Shown: positions 8,865-17,775, counted from the stretch's first letter. The stretch: DNA of 64,000 nucleotides from Planctomycetota bacterium (GCA_022566535.1 JADFIR010000005.1:1-64000); one strand, 5' to 3'. Notes: generated by a model from the sequence alone, not told the origin. Translations and numbers: made by a program.

Positions 8865-9008
8865 GTCAACGAGCAGCAGCTGGCCGTCATCGAGTACCTC
8901 AAGGAAGAGAATCGTGTCCTTCGAGAGCAGCTTGGGCGCAAGTGGCTGCGGCTCGCTGATGCCCAGCGAGGACGGCTCGCTGCGAACGGGAAGGTGCTCG
9001 GGCGCCGG
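8865..9008 (+). pseudogene. Transposase N-terminal fragment (integrase-core IS)
   Basis: The + frame reads NEQQLAVIEYLKEENRVLRE, then LRLADAQRGRLAANGKVLGR. This is the leading helical/HTH part of planctomycete transposases with an rve (integrase core) domain. The homology ends abruptly and no catalytic domain follows. C-terminal parts of such transposases are at 20999-21355 and 30576-30760. Confidence 0.6.
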
Positions 9009-9225
9009 ACCCTTCGCTTACATGATTTGCTCAATCGTAACCTTGTTGCCCGGCTTGCGGGGAAGCTCGACGGCCATCTCAAGGGCGTGGGGCCCGTCGA
9101 TCGAGTAATGGTACACGACGCCCGCAACTTCAGTATCGATCCCTTTGCAGGCATGATATCGTGCTGTTCCCCGATGGCGTATCGGTCCGGCCACAATGCT
9201 GCTCCTCATGCAAGGAGGTGCGACG

Positions 9226-9516
9226 ATGGCCTTCACATTTTCCTCCACAGTGAGTCGCGGAGAAGCGAAGGGTGAACCGATGGAGCCGTGGAAGGATAAA
9301 AACGGGAACTTTGTCCTGTTCGATCCGGCGAAGCGCCGTGAGGGCGGAGTGCGTGCGGATGACTGTACGCGCACTCGGTCACCGGAACTTGCGAGGAAAC
9401 TGATCGAAGAACGCGGTTACAGCATGCGGATGCGCATTCGAGGAACGCGAGGTGGTCCCGGCAGCATGATCAAGGCGGGACGCATCGACGTCATCGATAT
9501 TTCTCAAGACTCTTGA
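9226..9516 (+). CDS. Small hypothetical protein
   Basis: 96 residues, unrecognised. The ATG follows a strong AAGGAGG at 7-bp spacing, which favours it over the earlier in-frame starts. It is hydrophilic, with a basic C-terminal half containing MRMRIRGTRGGPGS. It lies between transposase debris and a miniature element, so it may be a passenger gene or a remnant. No partner gene is apparent. Confidence 0.5.
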   Translation: MAFTFSSTVSRGEAKGEPMEPWKDKNGNFVLFDPAKRREGGVRADDCTRTRSPELARKLIEERGYSMRMRIRGTRGGPGSMIKAGRIDVIDISQDS

Positions 9517-9528
9517 GCAAACCGGCCG

Positions 9529-9557
9529 GCGTATGGTTCCAAAACTCAGGCGAGCTC
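9529..9557 (+). repeat. 29-bp repeat, copy left of the DUF2779 gene
   Basis: Begins GCGTATGGTTCCAA and ends GCGAGCTC. A second copy with two mismatches is at 11359-11387, in the same orientation. The pair brackets the DUF2779 gene. A weaker match, GCGTATGGTTGC, begins at 31731. Confidence 0.6.
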
Positions 9558-9562
9558 GTCCT

Positions 9563-9725
9563 GTGCCAATATTCAGCCCAACTGCAAATCGCACTGTGTC
9601 AAGAGCTTGGATTTGCTGGCGGCGGGTCGTTTGTGGGCCGAATCTGGCACGCATGCGATGGGCTGCGGAGATGAAGTTCACACCATCTTCAAGCTCTTGA
9701 CGCATCACACTTCGGCTTGGGCTGA
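9563..9725 (+). mobile_element. Miniature element (MITE-like), copy 1, ends degraded
   Basis: Shares about 160 bp with the copies at 14330-14515 and 18375-18561, including a core with CGCACTGTGTCA and GAAGTTCACACCATCTTC. The outer terminal-repeat bases (CGTATGGG and its complement) are lost at both ends. No coding function is evident. Confidence 0.75.
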
Positions 9726-9864
9726 CTGATGACGGGGCGAATTCGAGGAGTCAGCCGCGGTGGCGCCTTTCCGCTGCATGTGGGAACATTCGGTGATACA
9801 GCCGGCTGCGGCGACAGGGACAAATTCAACAGGCTGTTGAGTTCGACAACATAGGGATCGAATC

Positions 9865-11316
9865 ATGCCGAACCTCACGAAGGAATTGTTTCTAAACGCG
9901 ATTGAGTGCCCATTGCGGGCGTGGTTCATGTTCCGCGGTGAAGGGGCTGTCGCGCCGACTTTGGCAGAGCAGTTCCGTATGGAGCAGGGGCTGGATGTCC
10001 ATCGACGTGCGAGATCCCGTTACCCGGATGGTATGTCGGCAGCGCGCGCAGGGATTGAGGAAGCGGCAGCGCGGACGCAGGAGTTGATGGCCGATGCGGC
10101 GGTGGACGCGATCTTCGAGGCGACGTTCGTGACCGGCGAGTATGCCACTAGAGCCGACGTGCTGACCCGCAGCGGGGATGCGTGGAACCTGATCGAAATC
10201 AAGTCGAGCGTGAACGACAAGCCGGAGTTGATCGACGACTTGGCATACACGGCGATGGTCATGCAGCGGACGGGCTGCACCATTGCCAGTGCAGCGCTTC
10301 TGCTTGTATCGCGTGACTTCCGCTTGGGTATGGAGGACCGCGACCTGTTTGCCTCCTACGACCACACCGATGATGTCAGAACACGCGTCACTGAGTTTTC
10401 TGCATTAGCGAATCGTGTCGCTGAGTCAATGCGAGGAGAGGCACGTCCCGACGGCCCCCTCATCAAAGAGTGTCGAGACTGCTCCTTCTTTGTCACCGAA
10501 TGCCTAGGCGCGGGAGTCACGCATCCGATCTTCGATCTTACACGCCTGACCGGACCACGATTCGAGAGACTCGCAGACGCGGGCATTGTCTCGGTGAACG
10601 ACATCCCGGCCGACTACGAACTGACGGCGACTCAAGAGCGAGTGCGAGGCGTGATCGTGTCGGGCGAGCCGGAGATTGGAGCGGGTTTGGGTAACGCTCT
10701 GGCCGAAGTTGAGTGGCCCACCTACTACCTCGACTTCGAGACGTTCGCAACGGCCGTGCCGGTCTACCCGGACATCGAGCCGTACCGAACGATCCCGATG
10801 CAGTTCTCCGTCCATGTTTGTGCCGCGCTCGGCGACGTGAGCGCCCACCACGAGTTCTTGGCCGAGCCGGGTGGCGATCCTCGCCGCGGGCTCGCGGAGC
10901 GCCTTGTCGAAGCGCTGGGCACCGATGGGAGCATCGTTGTCTACTCCTCCTACGAGAGACGCATCCTGAACGATCTGGCGTCCGTATGCCCCGATCTCGC
11001 TGAGCGACTTGAGGGGTTTGTGAGCCGTCTGTTTGATCTGGAAACCGTCTTCAAGCAGCACTACACCCATCCCGACTTCCACGGGAAGACTTCCATCAAG
11101 GTGACCGTGCCTGCACTCGTTCCCGAGATGTCCTACGACGGGATGGAAATCGGGGACGGCGACAGCGCCTCGGCTTGCTTCGCCTTCATGGTTTGGGGCA
11201 GATATGGGGCTGGCGAGGTAACGGACGTGAGAAGGAACCTGCTGGCGTATTGCAAGCACGACACACTGGCGATGGTGCGACTGCACGAACGCATGGTCCA
11301 GATCGCATACGGCTGA
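9865..11316 (+). CDS. DUF2779-type protein: Cas4-like PD-(D/E)XK nuclease plus DEDD-type exonuclease-like domain
   Basis: 483 residues in two halves. The N-terminal half resembles RecB/Cas4 nucleases: Asp in TRADVL (about residue 98) and the E-x-K of LIEIKSS (about 111-113). A Cys-rich segment, CRDCSFFVTECLG, is placed as in iron-sulphur Cas4 relatives. The C-terminal half has exonuclease-like motifs: YYLDFET (about 289), VVYSSYERRIL, and YCKHDTLAM near the end. Proteins with DUF2779 are often in mobile or defence islands; their activity is poorly known. It stands alone, bracketed by the 29-bp repeat. DNA degradation is a reasonable inference. Confidence 0.8.
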   Translation: MPNLTKELFLNAIECPLRAWFMFRGEGAVAPTLAEQFRMEQGLDVHRRARSRYPDGMSAARAGIEEAAARTQELMADAAVDAIFEATFVTGEYATRADVLTRSGDAWNLIEIKSSVNDKPELIDDLAYTAMVMQRTGCTIASAALLLVSRDFRLGMEDRDLFASYDHTDDVRTRVTEFSALANRVAESMRGEARPDGPLIKECRDCSFFVTECLGAGVTHPIFDLTRLTGPRFERLADAGIVSVNDIPADYELTATQERVRGVIVSGEPEIGAGLGNALAEVEWPTYYLDFETFATAVPVYPDIEPYRTIPMQFSVHVCAALGDVSAHHEFLAEPGGDPRRGLAERLVEALGTDGSIVVYSSYERRILNDLASVCPDLAERLEGFVSRLFDLETVFKQHYTHPDFHGKTSIKVTVPALVPEMSYDGMEIGDGDSASACFAFMVWGRYGAGEVTDVRRNLLAYCKHDTLAMVRLHERMVQIAYG

Positions 11317-11358
11317 TCGCCGGAGCCGGCGACATTCGCGGTTCCAGCCGACACTCTC

Positions 11359-11387
11359 GCGTATGGTTCCAAGACTCAGACGAGCTC
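11359..11387 (+). repeat. 29-bp repeat, copy right of the DUF2779 gene
   Basis: GCGTATGGTTCCAAGACTC followed by a GCTC-ending tail, 27 of 29 bp identical to 9529-9557. It lies 43 bp after the DUF2779 stop codon. Confidence 0.6.
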
Positions 11388-11513
11388 TAAACGAGCACGT
11401 ACAAGAGTGATGCGGCACGGTGGGAAGTTCGACACCTGCGATCTCCGCCGCTCGGATAGCATTAGGGGATATCAGCCGGGATCCTGATTGACTAGGGATG
11501 TGGAGCGGCAGAC

Positions 11514-14312
11514 ATGAAGCCAGGCGAGGCATTCGAACGCAGAGTCGCTGATCTCTACCTCCGACTCGGGGCATCGCGAGTAGAGCGCAACTTCCCCCTC
11601 GCTGGCCGCGTACTCGACGTCTACGTAGTATTCAAGATCCCTGATCGTGGTGGGAAGCACCGTATCGCGGTCGAAGCGAAAGACTGGAAGGATCCAGTCG
11701 GGCCAGGTATTGTTGCTGAGTTCTACAGTAAGATAGCGTTCCCTCTTCGCATCGCCGGCAAGATCGAGGAAGGTGTTATCGTTTCCGCGAAAGGTTTTAC
11801 ACCGGGAGCACGTAGAGCACGCGAGACATATTCCGTACGCCTGATCGAAATCGAGGAGCTCGAGTCAAGTGCTACCGCCGAGCGAATCGCTGCGTCTCCA
11901 CTCTTCATGCTCATCCCGACGCCGCCCACGCCGCATATTGCACACCCGTATGTGCTCCAAAGCCATTTCACTGGCCGCGACGAGCAGCGCCGGATGCTTA
12001 CCAGTTGGTTAGAGCAAGAAACGGCTTCGCTATTTCTCCTTGTAGGCCCAGGTGGCACTGGAAAGACAGCCCTCTCCTGGGTCTGGTACATATGGGACCT
12101 TCTCGGGTATCACAGTGCGGTGCCGGCTGAGCTCCCGCGACACTGTCCACTTGATGGCTTCGCGCCTGAAGGCATGTTCTGGTGGTCCTTCTACGGTGAA
12201 GAGGCAAGCTTTGACTTTTTCCTCGATGAAGCCCTCTACTACGTGAGCGCAGGCAGTGTTGCCCCGCACGAAATCGCGTCACCCAAGGAGAAGGTTCGGA
12301 TACTCACTGCTCTCCTCCGAAGGAAACGGTTCCTGCTGGTACTCGATGGATTCGAGCGCGAGCTTGAGGGGTATCGGCACACTGCAACGGTTGCTCAGGC
12401 GCCGGATAGCGATATAAAAGACGAGTTCCGCGCGTGTTCGGATCGCTACGCTTCGGATTTTCTGATACGCGTCGTGTCATCTCCGATACTGACGAGCCGC
12501 GTGCTGCTTATCAGTAGGCACCAGCCGCGAGAACTAGACGATCTTGCTACGAATTTTGCATGTCTGCAGGTCTCAGGACTGGACCCGCCTGAGGCTGTCA
12601 TGTTTTTGAAGAATCATGGAGTGCAGGGTAAAGACGCTCAGCTCAAGGCAGTTTGTTCCGCGTACTTCAATGACCCATTCGCGCTGCGACTTGTGGCAGG
12701 TCACATCATGAATCACCCAGACAAGCCTGGGGACATCCGGATGGCATCGGGTTCTTCCGTCATTGGTAAACTTACGAATAGTCGGCGCCACATTCTCCAA
12801 GTTGAATACGACAGCTTGGCTGAAGAGGACCAGCAGTTGCTGCAAGGGATAGCCGCGTTCTGTACACCGCTAGCCTACGAGGAGTTGTTGGTTCTCAACC
12901 GCTACACATCCGAAGAGTCATTTGCGCGTGCGCTAGCGCGCTTGGAGAATCGCGGTTTGCTATCCCATGACCGCCAGCGCATGCGCTTTGATCAGCATCC
13001 GATCGTGCGCGCGTTTTGCTACGCCGCCCTACTTCGTACCGGCAGACAGGCGCGCAGGGACACAGAACGCTTTCCCGTGATCCCGGACGCGATCCTTGCT
13101 GGTGAGATTCGCGAAGACATGAGACCGCTTTTCACGATCGGACACATTGATGTGGCCCGTGCGTTTGAATCCGCAAATCGGCTGAAAGAAGAAGATCTCA
13201 CTCCTGTGATCGAGCTGTACTCCGTCTTGGTTGATACTGGACGCCACGATCTCGCAAGGGCACTGTATAGGGATCGCCTAGCGGACTTGCTCTACTATCA
13301 TTTTGCAGCGTATCAGAAGTGTATCGACTTGCTTAGTGCGCTGGTTCGAAGCAATGAAAGTATGGAACCCCTGCTGGAGAGTCCGCATGCACAGGCATGG
13401 ACCCTCCAAGTGCTTGGTAACTGCCTTATGCAAGTAGGCAGACCTGGTGACGCTGCAAAGTCATATCACCGAGCTTCTGAAATCGCTCGGTTAACCTATG
13501 ACCGTAAGGGAGACGCGCAGAGCTCGGTGAACCTCGCATACCAACTCTTCTCTCTAGGAAAGCTCATGGATGCTGAGAGCGCCTTTCGCAAGAGCATTGC
13601 CTTGTGGAAGCAGATTTTGGAGCCGGTCGCTGAGGCAGAGGCGCATCAGGAGTTTGGACGGCTGCTAGTGTACTGTGGCCGGCTGGAGGAGGCGAATCTG
13701 GAAGTCGAAAACGCCCAGCACATTTATGCTGATCTTGAGACGCCCACACAGGAGTCAGAAGGAGTTGGACTCACATACCTCGCTCTGTGCAAGCTGGCGA
13801 CAGGTGAGGGTCGGGAGGCATATCGGGTCGCAGGGCAAGGTCGATCAAAGGTTCAGTTGGAGTCGAACGTCATTTGGTCAGAATGGGTGCTCGGAAAGGT
13901 GTTGACCGCGCTCGAGAGCAGCGGGCGTGTAGCTGAGGGAAACGCTGATCGTCATCTGACTGAGGCCCTGGCCCGCTGCCAGCAGCTTCGATGCGTTGAG
14001 ATTGAGAGGTATATCCTGATATCCTGCGCGCGCCTGCAATATCAACGAGGCAAACTGGCAGAGGCCTTGAAGTACGCTGAGGAAGCTATGACCGTCGCTG
14101 ACAGAGGAGAATACAGATTAGAGCAGTCAGACGCGCACAACATAATCGCACGTGTCGCACTGAGTAGGGAGAAACGGCAGGAGGCCCGACAGCATGCGGA
14201 GAAGGCTCGAGGGCGCGCACGCTGTGATGGACCAGGCCACTGGTATCAGGCAGCCCTGACCGAAGCAGAAACGATCCTCGCACAGCTTGATGAAGAACAG
14301 ACGGGCCCGTGA
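11514..14312 (+). CDS. Mrr-type nuclease / STAND NTPase / TPR protein (candidate anti-phage sensor)
   Basis: 932 residues. An N-terminal Mrr-like restriction endonuclease domain (1-115) has Asp in VLDVYV and E-x-K in VEAKDW (54-56). An NB-ARC/STAND ATPase follows with Walker A GPGGTGKT (178-185) and Walker B FLLVLDGF (about 272-279). From about residue 590 the C-terminus is helical repeats of TPR type, for example QVLGNCLMQVGRPGDAAKS. Nuclease-STAND-repeat layouts are known from Avs/NLR-like defence proteins, in which the repeats sense a phage product and the nuclease kills or clears. It has no operon partner and lies between the 29-bp repeat and a miniature element. Confidence 0.82.
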   Translation: MKPGEAFERRVADLYLRLGASRVERNFPLAGRVLDVYVVFKIPDRGGKHRIAVEAKDWKDPVGPGIVAEFYSKIAFPLRIAGKIEEGVIVSAKGFTPGARRARETYSVRLIEIEELESSATAERIAASPLFMLIPTPPTPHIAHPYVLQSHFTGRDEQRRMLTSWLEQETASLFLLVGPGGTGKTALSWVWYIWDLLGYHSAVPAELPRHCPLDGFAPEGMFWWSFYGEEASFDFFLDEALYYVSAGSVAPHEIASPKEKVRILTALLRRKRFLLVLDGFERELEGYRHTATVAQAPDSDIKDEFRACSDRYASDFLIRVVSSPILTSRVLLISRHQPRELDDLATNFACLQVSGLDPPEAVMFLKNHGVQGKDAQLKAVCSAYFNDPFALRLVAGHIMNHPDKPGDIRMASGSSVIGKLTNSRRHILQVEYDSLAEEDQQLLQGIAAFCTPLAYEELLVLNRYTSEESFARALARLENRGLLSHDRQRMRFDQHPIVRAFCYAALLRTGRQARRDTERFPVIPDAILAGEIREDMRPLFTIGHIDVARAFESANRLKEEDLTPVIELYSVLVDTGRHDLARALYRDRLADLLYYHFAAYQKCIDLLSALVRSNESMEPLLESPHAQAWTLQVLGNCLMQVGRPGDAAKSYHRASEIARLTYDRKGDAQSSVNLAYQLFSLGKLMDAESAFRKSIALWKQILEPVAEAEAHQEFGRLLVYCGRLEEANLEVENAQHIYADLETPTQESEGVGLTYLALCKLATGEGREAYRVAGQGRSKVQLESNVIWSEWVLGKVLTALESSGRVAEGNADRHLTEALARCQQLRCVEIERYILISCARLQYQRGKLAEALKYAEEAMTVADRGEYRLEQSDAHNIIARVALSREKRQEARQHAEKARGRARCDGPGHWYQAALTEAETILAQLDEEQTGP

Positions 14313-14329
14313 CGAGACGCATCAGAGGT

Positions 14330-14515
14330 CGTATGGGTCCAATATTCAGCCGACCTGCAAATCGCACTGTGTCAGGACCTTGGATTTGCTGGCGACGGGT
14401 CGTTTGTGGCCCGAATCTGGCACGCATGCGATGGGCTGCGGAGATGAAGTTCACACCATCTTCAAGCTCTTGTCGCATCACGACTTCGGCTTGGGCTGAC
14501 TTTTGGACCCATACG
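14330..14515 (+). mobile_element. Miniature element (MITE-like), copy 2, complete
   Basis: 186 bp with terminal inverted repeats: left end CGTATGGGTCCAATATTCAG, right end complementary with two mismatches, ending TTTTGGACCCATACG. No transposase is encoded. A transposase fragment with the same kind of end is at 30576-30760, a likely relative of the autonomous parent. This copy is the left border of the ubiquitin-like operon. Confidence 0.82.
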
Positions 14516-14659
14516 GGGCTCGTATTCCGGCGGCTGAATCAATAGCCATCTCTTCGGAAAGAACAGTCAGAGCATTCACCATGGAGCATCGCCGGCGCAA
14601 AAGGTTTGCAAGTGGGAGCGGTCGACGATTGCGAAGGCAGTCGCTAAAATCTCGGGAAT

Positions 14660-15409
14660 ATGACCCCAACCTACACGATCTTCGCCGTTGGCAAGGGCCA
14701 CATGATCTTGGTCCAGTTCTCGAATGGAGTCAACATGCTCGTGGATTGCCGGCGCTCGGGCAATTGGCCCTCTCCGCTCGCACATCTGAAGTCAAAGATT
14801 CAAACGCTGGATGTGGTGGTCATCACCCATCCGCATCAGGATCATCTCACAGGTCTCCAGGAGGTGTGCGAGTGGTACAGGCCGCGTCAAATTTGGCACA
14901 ATGGACGCTATTTCAGGCCCGATCCAGTCTATGACGACTGGAGCTACTACGAGCGTTTACGCAACGGAAAGATCTCTTTCTGTACACCGGTCCGTGTGCA
15001 GGAAGGCTACACGACCACGATCGGCGACTCACAAATCTACGTGGCAGGCCCAACTACTCCGAATCTCCAGGGTACGGCGGACGACGAGAACAACAACGGC
15101 ATCATTTTGGCAATTGCCACCAGCAACTCAAAGGTGGTGCTCACTGGTGATACAGAAATGGAACAGTGGAATGCGATCAATCTTACGCCGCTCGCGAACG
15201 CGTCAGTCTTCCTGGCCAGCCATCACGGGCGCGAGGACGGCTATTGCAAGCGGGCGCTCGACGTAATAGAGCCACAACGGATCATCATTTCGGATGGCAA
15301 ACCCGCCGCGACCGATGCGACAGCCAAGTACGATCGCGTCGCACCGGTCTCGACGACACGGAATGGCTCCGTTGTTGTCCGAGCGAGCCAAGTTGCCGCG
15401 CGAGCATAG
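14660..15409 (+). CDS. Metallo-beta-lactamase-fold hydrolase, first gene of the ubiquitin-like operon
   Basis: 249 residues of ComEC-like metallo-beta-lactamase fold. Metal ligands are visible: THPHQDH (about 55-61), the Asp of LTGDTE (about 163), and SHHGR (about 187). There are no membrane segments, so it is a soluble cytosolic hydrolase rather than a competence channel. Eighteen bases separate it from the 48-residue gene, and the next genes are E2, E1 and JAB. Metallo-beta-lactamase-fold genes have been reported beside prokaryotic E1/E2/JAB clusters (family knowledge from memory). The substrate is unknown; nuclease, peptidase or thioester hydrolase roles are all possible. Confidence 0.85.
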   Translation: MTPTYTIFAVGKGHMILVQFSNGVNMLVDCRRSGNWPSPLAHLKSKIQTLDVVVITHPHQDHLTGLQEVCEWYRPRQIWHNGRYFRPDPVYDDWSYYERLRNGKISFCTPVRVQEGYTTTIGDSQIYVAGPTTPNLQGTADDENNNGIILAIATSNSKVVLTGDTEMEQWNAINLTPLANASVFLASHHGREDGYCKRALDVIEPQRIIISDGKPAATDATAKYDRVAPVSTTRNGSVVVRASQVAARA

Positions 15410-15427
15410 GTAGATTCGGAGGCTTAC

Positions 15428-15574
15428 ATGACACATAGCTCAGAAGAGGTTCTGGTTGAACAGACGCCGGAGGAGATCATCGAGATTGATGAGGACGGCG
15501 TTGTGCATGCTGTGGGCAAGACTCCAGCCGGATTGAAGTCGACAGTGCTTCGCGATCCAGAGGGAGAGTATTGA
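15428..15574 (+). CDS. 48-residue acidic protein in the ubiquitin-like operon (candidate conjugated modifier or adaptor)
   Basis: ATG preceded by CGGAGG; its TGA overlaps the E2 start (TGATG), so translation is coupled. The protein begins MTHSSEEVLVEQTPEEII, is very acidic, contains a probable beta hairpin (IIEIDEDGVVHAV), and ends RDPEGEY. It is too short for a whole beta-grasp ubiquitin fold and has no Gly-Gly tail. In comparable operons this slot holds the ubiquitin-like protein. Its function is unknown: it might be a reduced modifier, a target peptide, or a regulator of the MBL protein. Confidence 0.75.
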   Translation: MTHSSEEVLVEQTPEEIIEIDEDGVVHAVGKTPAGLKSTVLRDPEGEY

Positions 15575-15996
15575 TGCCTGAGATTGCGGCAGATCCGGAA
15601 CTCACGCTCACGTCATCGCAGATGCAGTCGAACCGCTGGTACCATGAGCAGGAGAAGCTCAAGATGTTTCCGGCATTCGCTCTGGTTGGGGCAAATGGCC
15701 AGATCAAGGCGGCCGAGGGTGCTCTTGACACACAGTACAATAACACCTATGGCCTCCGTATCGCACTTGAGAATTATCCATACGCCCTTCCAAAGGTGTT
15801 TCCGAAGGGTTGGACCGTTGCCCCCGGGGTCCTCCACAAATTCCCGGATGGTTCTATCTGCATCATGAAGTGCGGGCAGTGGCAGCAGTATTTCACTGTG
15901 GCGCTCGTCGTTGCGAAGGCGGCGATCTGGCTCGGCAAGTACGAGATTTGGAAGCGGAACGGGCATCGGTGGCCCGGGCTCGAACAGCAGCATTAG
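15574..15996 (+). CDS. E2-like (UBC-fold) conjugating enzyme
   Basis: 140 residues. The candidate catalytic cysteine is Cys96, in HKFPDGSICIMKC. It follows an H-x-F/P segment that corresponds to the HPN region of E2 enzymes, and is followed by W and a hydrophobic helix, as in UBC folds. Cys100 is an alternative. The N-terminal half has the expected beta-sheet with ALENYPYALPKVFP resembling the YP-x(n)-P motif. It would accept a modifier from the neighbouring E1 as a thioester. The ATG overlaps the stop of the 48-residue gene, and the E1 gene starts 4 bp after its stop. Confidence 0.82.
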   Translation: MPEIAADPELTLTSSQMQSNRWYHEQEKLKMFPAFALVGANGQIKAAEGALDTQYNNTYGLRIALENYPYALPKVFPKGWTVAPGVLHKFPDGSICIMKCGQWQQYFTVALVVAKAAIWLGKYEIWKRNGHRWPGLEQQH

Positions 15997-16000
15997 GCAC

Positions 16001-16831
16001 ATGTTGCAATTCGATCGAATCCAGCACCTGCTCTCGCCGGAGCAGCTTCACGATAAGCTCGTCGTTCAAGTGGGCGTTGGCAGCGGAGGCGCTCCAGTGA
16101 ACGAGCATCTGACAATGAATGGGGTTCGACGCTGGGTGCTGTTTGATCCAGACGTCTACGATGAGATCAACCTTGTCAAGCATCCCCACGGACGAAATGC
16201 AATAGGTCATCTGAAAGTCGAGAACCAACAGAAATGGATTCTGGATCGCAACCCGAGCGCTGACGTTGAAGTTCGTGCCGAGGATGTGATGAATTCCGCT
16301 GGCTTCCGTAAGTATGCAAAGGAAGCAGATATCATTCTCTGTTGTGCGGACACTCAGCACGTTCGGTTGTTCGTGAATTCCGTTGCAGTAGAGGTTCGCC
16401 GGCCTTGTGTTACGGCGAGCGTGTTCCGTCGGGGCTTCGGAGGGGAGGTCTATGCCTACATCCCAGGCGTTTCGGGTTGTTTCGAATGCATGGCGCGTAC
16501 ATCGGAGGAAAAGGGGTGGAACATCGATGAGTCGATCGATCTGATAAAGGAAGAGAAGGACGCCATCTACGGGTTGAACCTCCGCGATTTCAAGGCATCT
16601 GGCTTGTCATTGGATATTCAGAGCATTGCCCTAATTCAGGCACGTATCGCCCTTGACATCCTCCTGACTGGCTCTGACCACGCGCTGGAACCAGTTGCGC
16701 AGAACTGGATCATCTTCTATAACAGGCAAATACCGAACAACCCAGAGACAGGCTTCCTGAAAAGCGTCAAGATAACTCTGAAACCTAAACCCGAATGCTC
16801 CTGTGCAGTCCATGAAGCAGCATCGACCTAA
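16001..16831 (+). CDS. E1-like ThiF-family adenylyltransferase
   Basis: 276 residues, single ThiF/E1 domain. The nucleotide-binding glycine loop is VQVGVGSGGAP (about 22-32), then FDPDVYDEINLVKH, equivalent to the ThiF D-x-D-x-V-x(n)-N-L box. The CFEC pair (about 159-162) and C-terminal CSC (266-268) are placed like the structural zinc ligands of the family. Known homologues adenylate the C-terminus of a beta-grasp protein and load it onto E2. It has neither a fused E2 nor a fused JAB, unlike CBASS Cap2. It overlaps the JAB gene by about 20 bp. Confidence 0.88.
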   Translation: MLQFDRIQHLLSPEQLHDKLVVQVGVGSGGAPVNEHLTMNGVRRWVLFDPDVYDEINLVKHPHGRNAIGHLKVENQQKWILDRNPSADVEVRAEDVMNSAGFRKYAKEADIILCCADTQHVRLFVNSVAVEVRRPCVTASVFRRGFGGEVYAYIPGVSGCFECMARTSEEKGWNIDESIDLIKEEKDAIYGLNLRDFKASGLSLDIQSIALIQARIALDILLTGSDHALEPVAQNWIIFYNRQIPNNPETGFLKSVKITLKPKPECSCAVHEAAST

Positions 16832-17771
16832 AACAACTAGACCGCGTGACCTAGGAATCCAAATTGCGATGGACCGCAATGTCCTTGGATATATCACCGC
16901 CGATGTAGCCAAGTCACCCGACGCTGAGGAAGGTGGCAAGTTTGTCGGATACCTACTGGGCTCACACAATACGGAGCTTCAAGCAATCGGCCTCAACCCT
17001 GAGACTCCAGCGCTCGTAGTGACTGATTACCTTCCTAGTGGCCCGAATGCCGTGCGTTCCGCCGTGGAACTGCTGCCAGATGGTGAATACCAAGAGAGGC
17101 TCTTCCGGCAGATTGAAGGACTGGATTCTGACATTGAACATCTCGGAAGCTGGCATAGTCATCATTGCAATGGACTACGGACACTGAGTGATGGTGACCT
17201 TCGCGGCTACTTCCGCACGGTCAACAAGACGGCATATCGACTGGATTGGTTTCTCGTTTCGCTGGTAACGCGCCTTCCATCTGACCCGAGCGACGCGAAT
17301 TGGATCGATCACTATGTCTTTGTACGTGGTGAACGCGAGTACCACCGCATCACCAACACTGTGAAGGTCATCGATCGGCCAACAAGGTTCGGGCAAATCA
17401 CTACCCACTCATTGAAGGTGGGACAAGGAGCCCGTCGCTCTGACGATGCAGGCACACAGGTTCAGAGCGCGACAGTAGATGCTTGGTACGAGACGGCTGA
17501 GGGGCGGAGGATTCTCGCGGAGGATCGGGATCTCTTCGCCAAACATTTCAAAGAACATGTGACGGCAACGCGGCGTGCGAGTGTCATCACACTTGCTGGT
17601 CGTATCGGACCAGTCGTCATCTCGATGATCTATCCGAGCGATGGCGGCACATCGCAGGTGGCTGTTTCTCTTCGTTGCAATGATGTAGGCATCCTGAAGA
17701 TCAGCAGTGAGCTCAAGTGGCGATGGTTGGCCATGAATGCAGCGCTTGCGGGTGCGGCTGAACTCAGGTGA
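16812..17771 (+). CDS. JAB/MPN (JAMM) metallopeptidase
   Basis: 319 residues from the ATG at 16812 (a GTG nine bases earlier is possible). The JAMM signature is complete: Glu in EEGGKFVGYLLG (about residue 39), and H-S-H followed by S-x-x-D in WHSHHCNGLRTLSDGD (about 113-129). In related systems this enzyme trims the modifier precursor or removes it from targets. The C-terminal 130 residues form a second, unrecognised domain, possibly for target or partner binding. The gene is translationally coupled to the E1 gene and followed after 4 bp by a membrane protein gene. Confidence 0.88.
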   Translation: MKQHRPKTTRPRDLGIQIAMDRNVLGYITADVAKSPDAEEGGKFVGYLLGSHNTELQAIGLNPETPALVVTDYLPSGPNAVRSAVELLPDGEYQERLFRQIEGLDSDIEHLGSWHSHHCNGLRTLSDGDLRGYFRTVNKTAYRLDWFLVSLVTRLPSDPSDANWIDHYVFVRGEREYHRITNTVKVIDRPTRFGQITTHSLKVGQGARRSDDAGTQVQSATVDAWYETAEGRRILAEDRDLFAKHFKEHVTATRRASVITLAGRIGPVVISMIYPSDGGTSQVAVSLRCNDVGILKISSELKWRWLAMNAALAGAAELR

Positions 17772-17775
17772 GGCC

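Noticed and set aside
9018-9374. 118-residue minus-strand frame with a plausible end (VELPRKPGNKVTIEQIM)
   Set aside because: The last 50 residues look protein-like, but the start overlaps the better-supported plus-strand gene at 9226; at most it is a gene fragment.
10504-11574. 356-residue minus-strand frame opposite the DUF2779 gene
   Set aside because: No recognisable domain; the opposite strand carries two nuclease motif sets.
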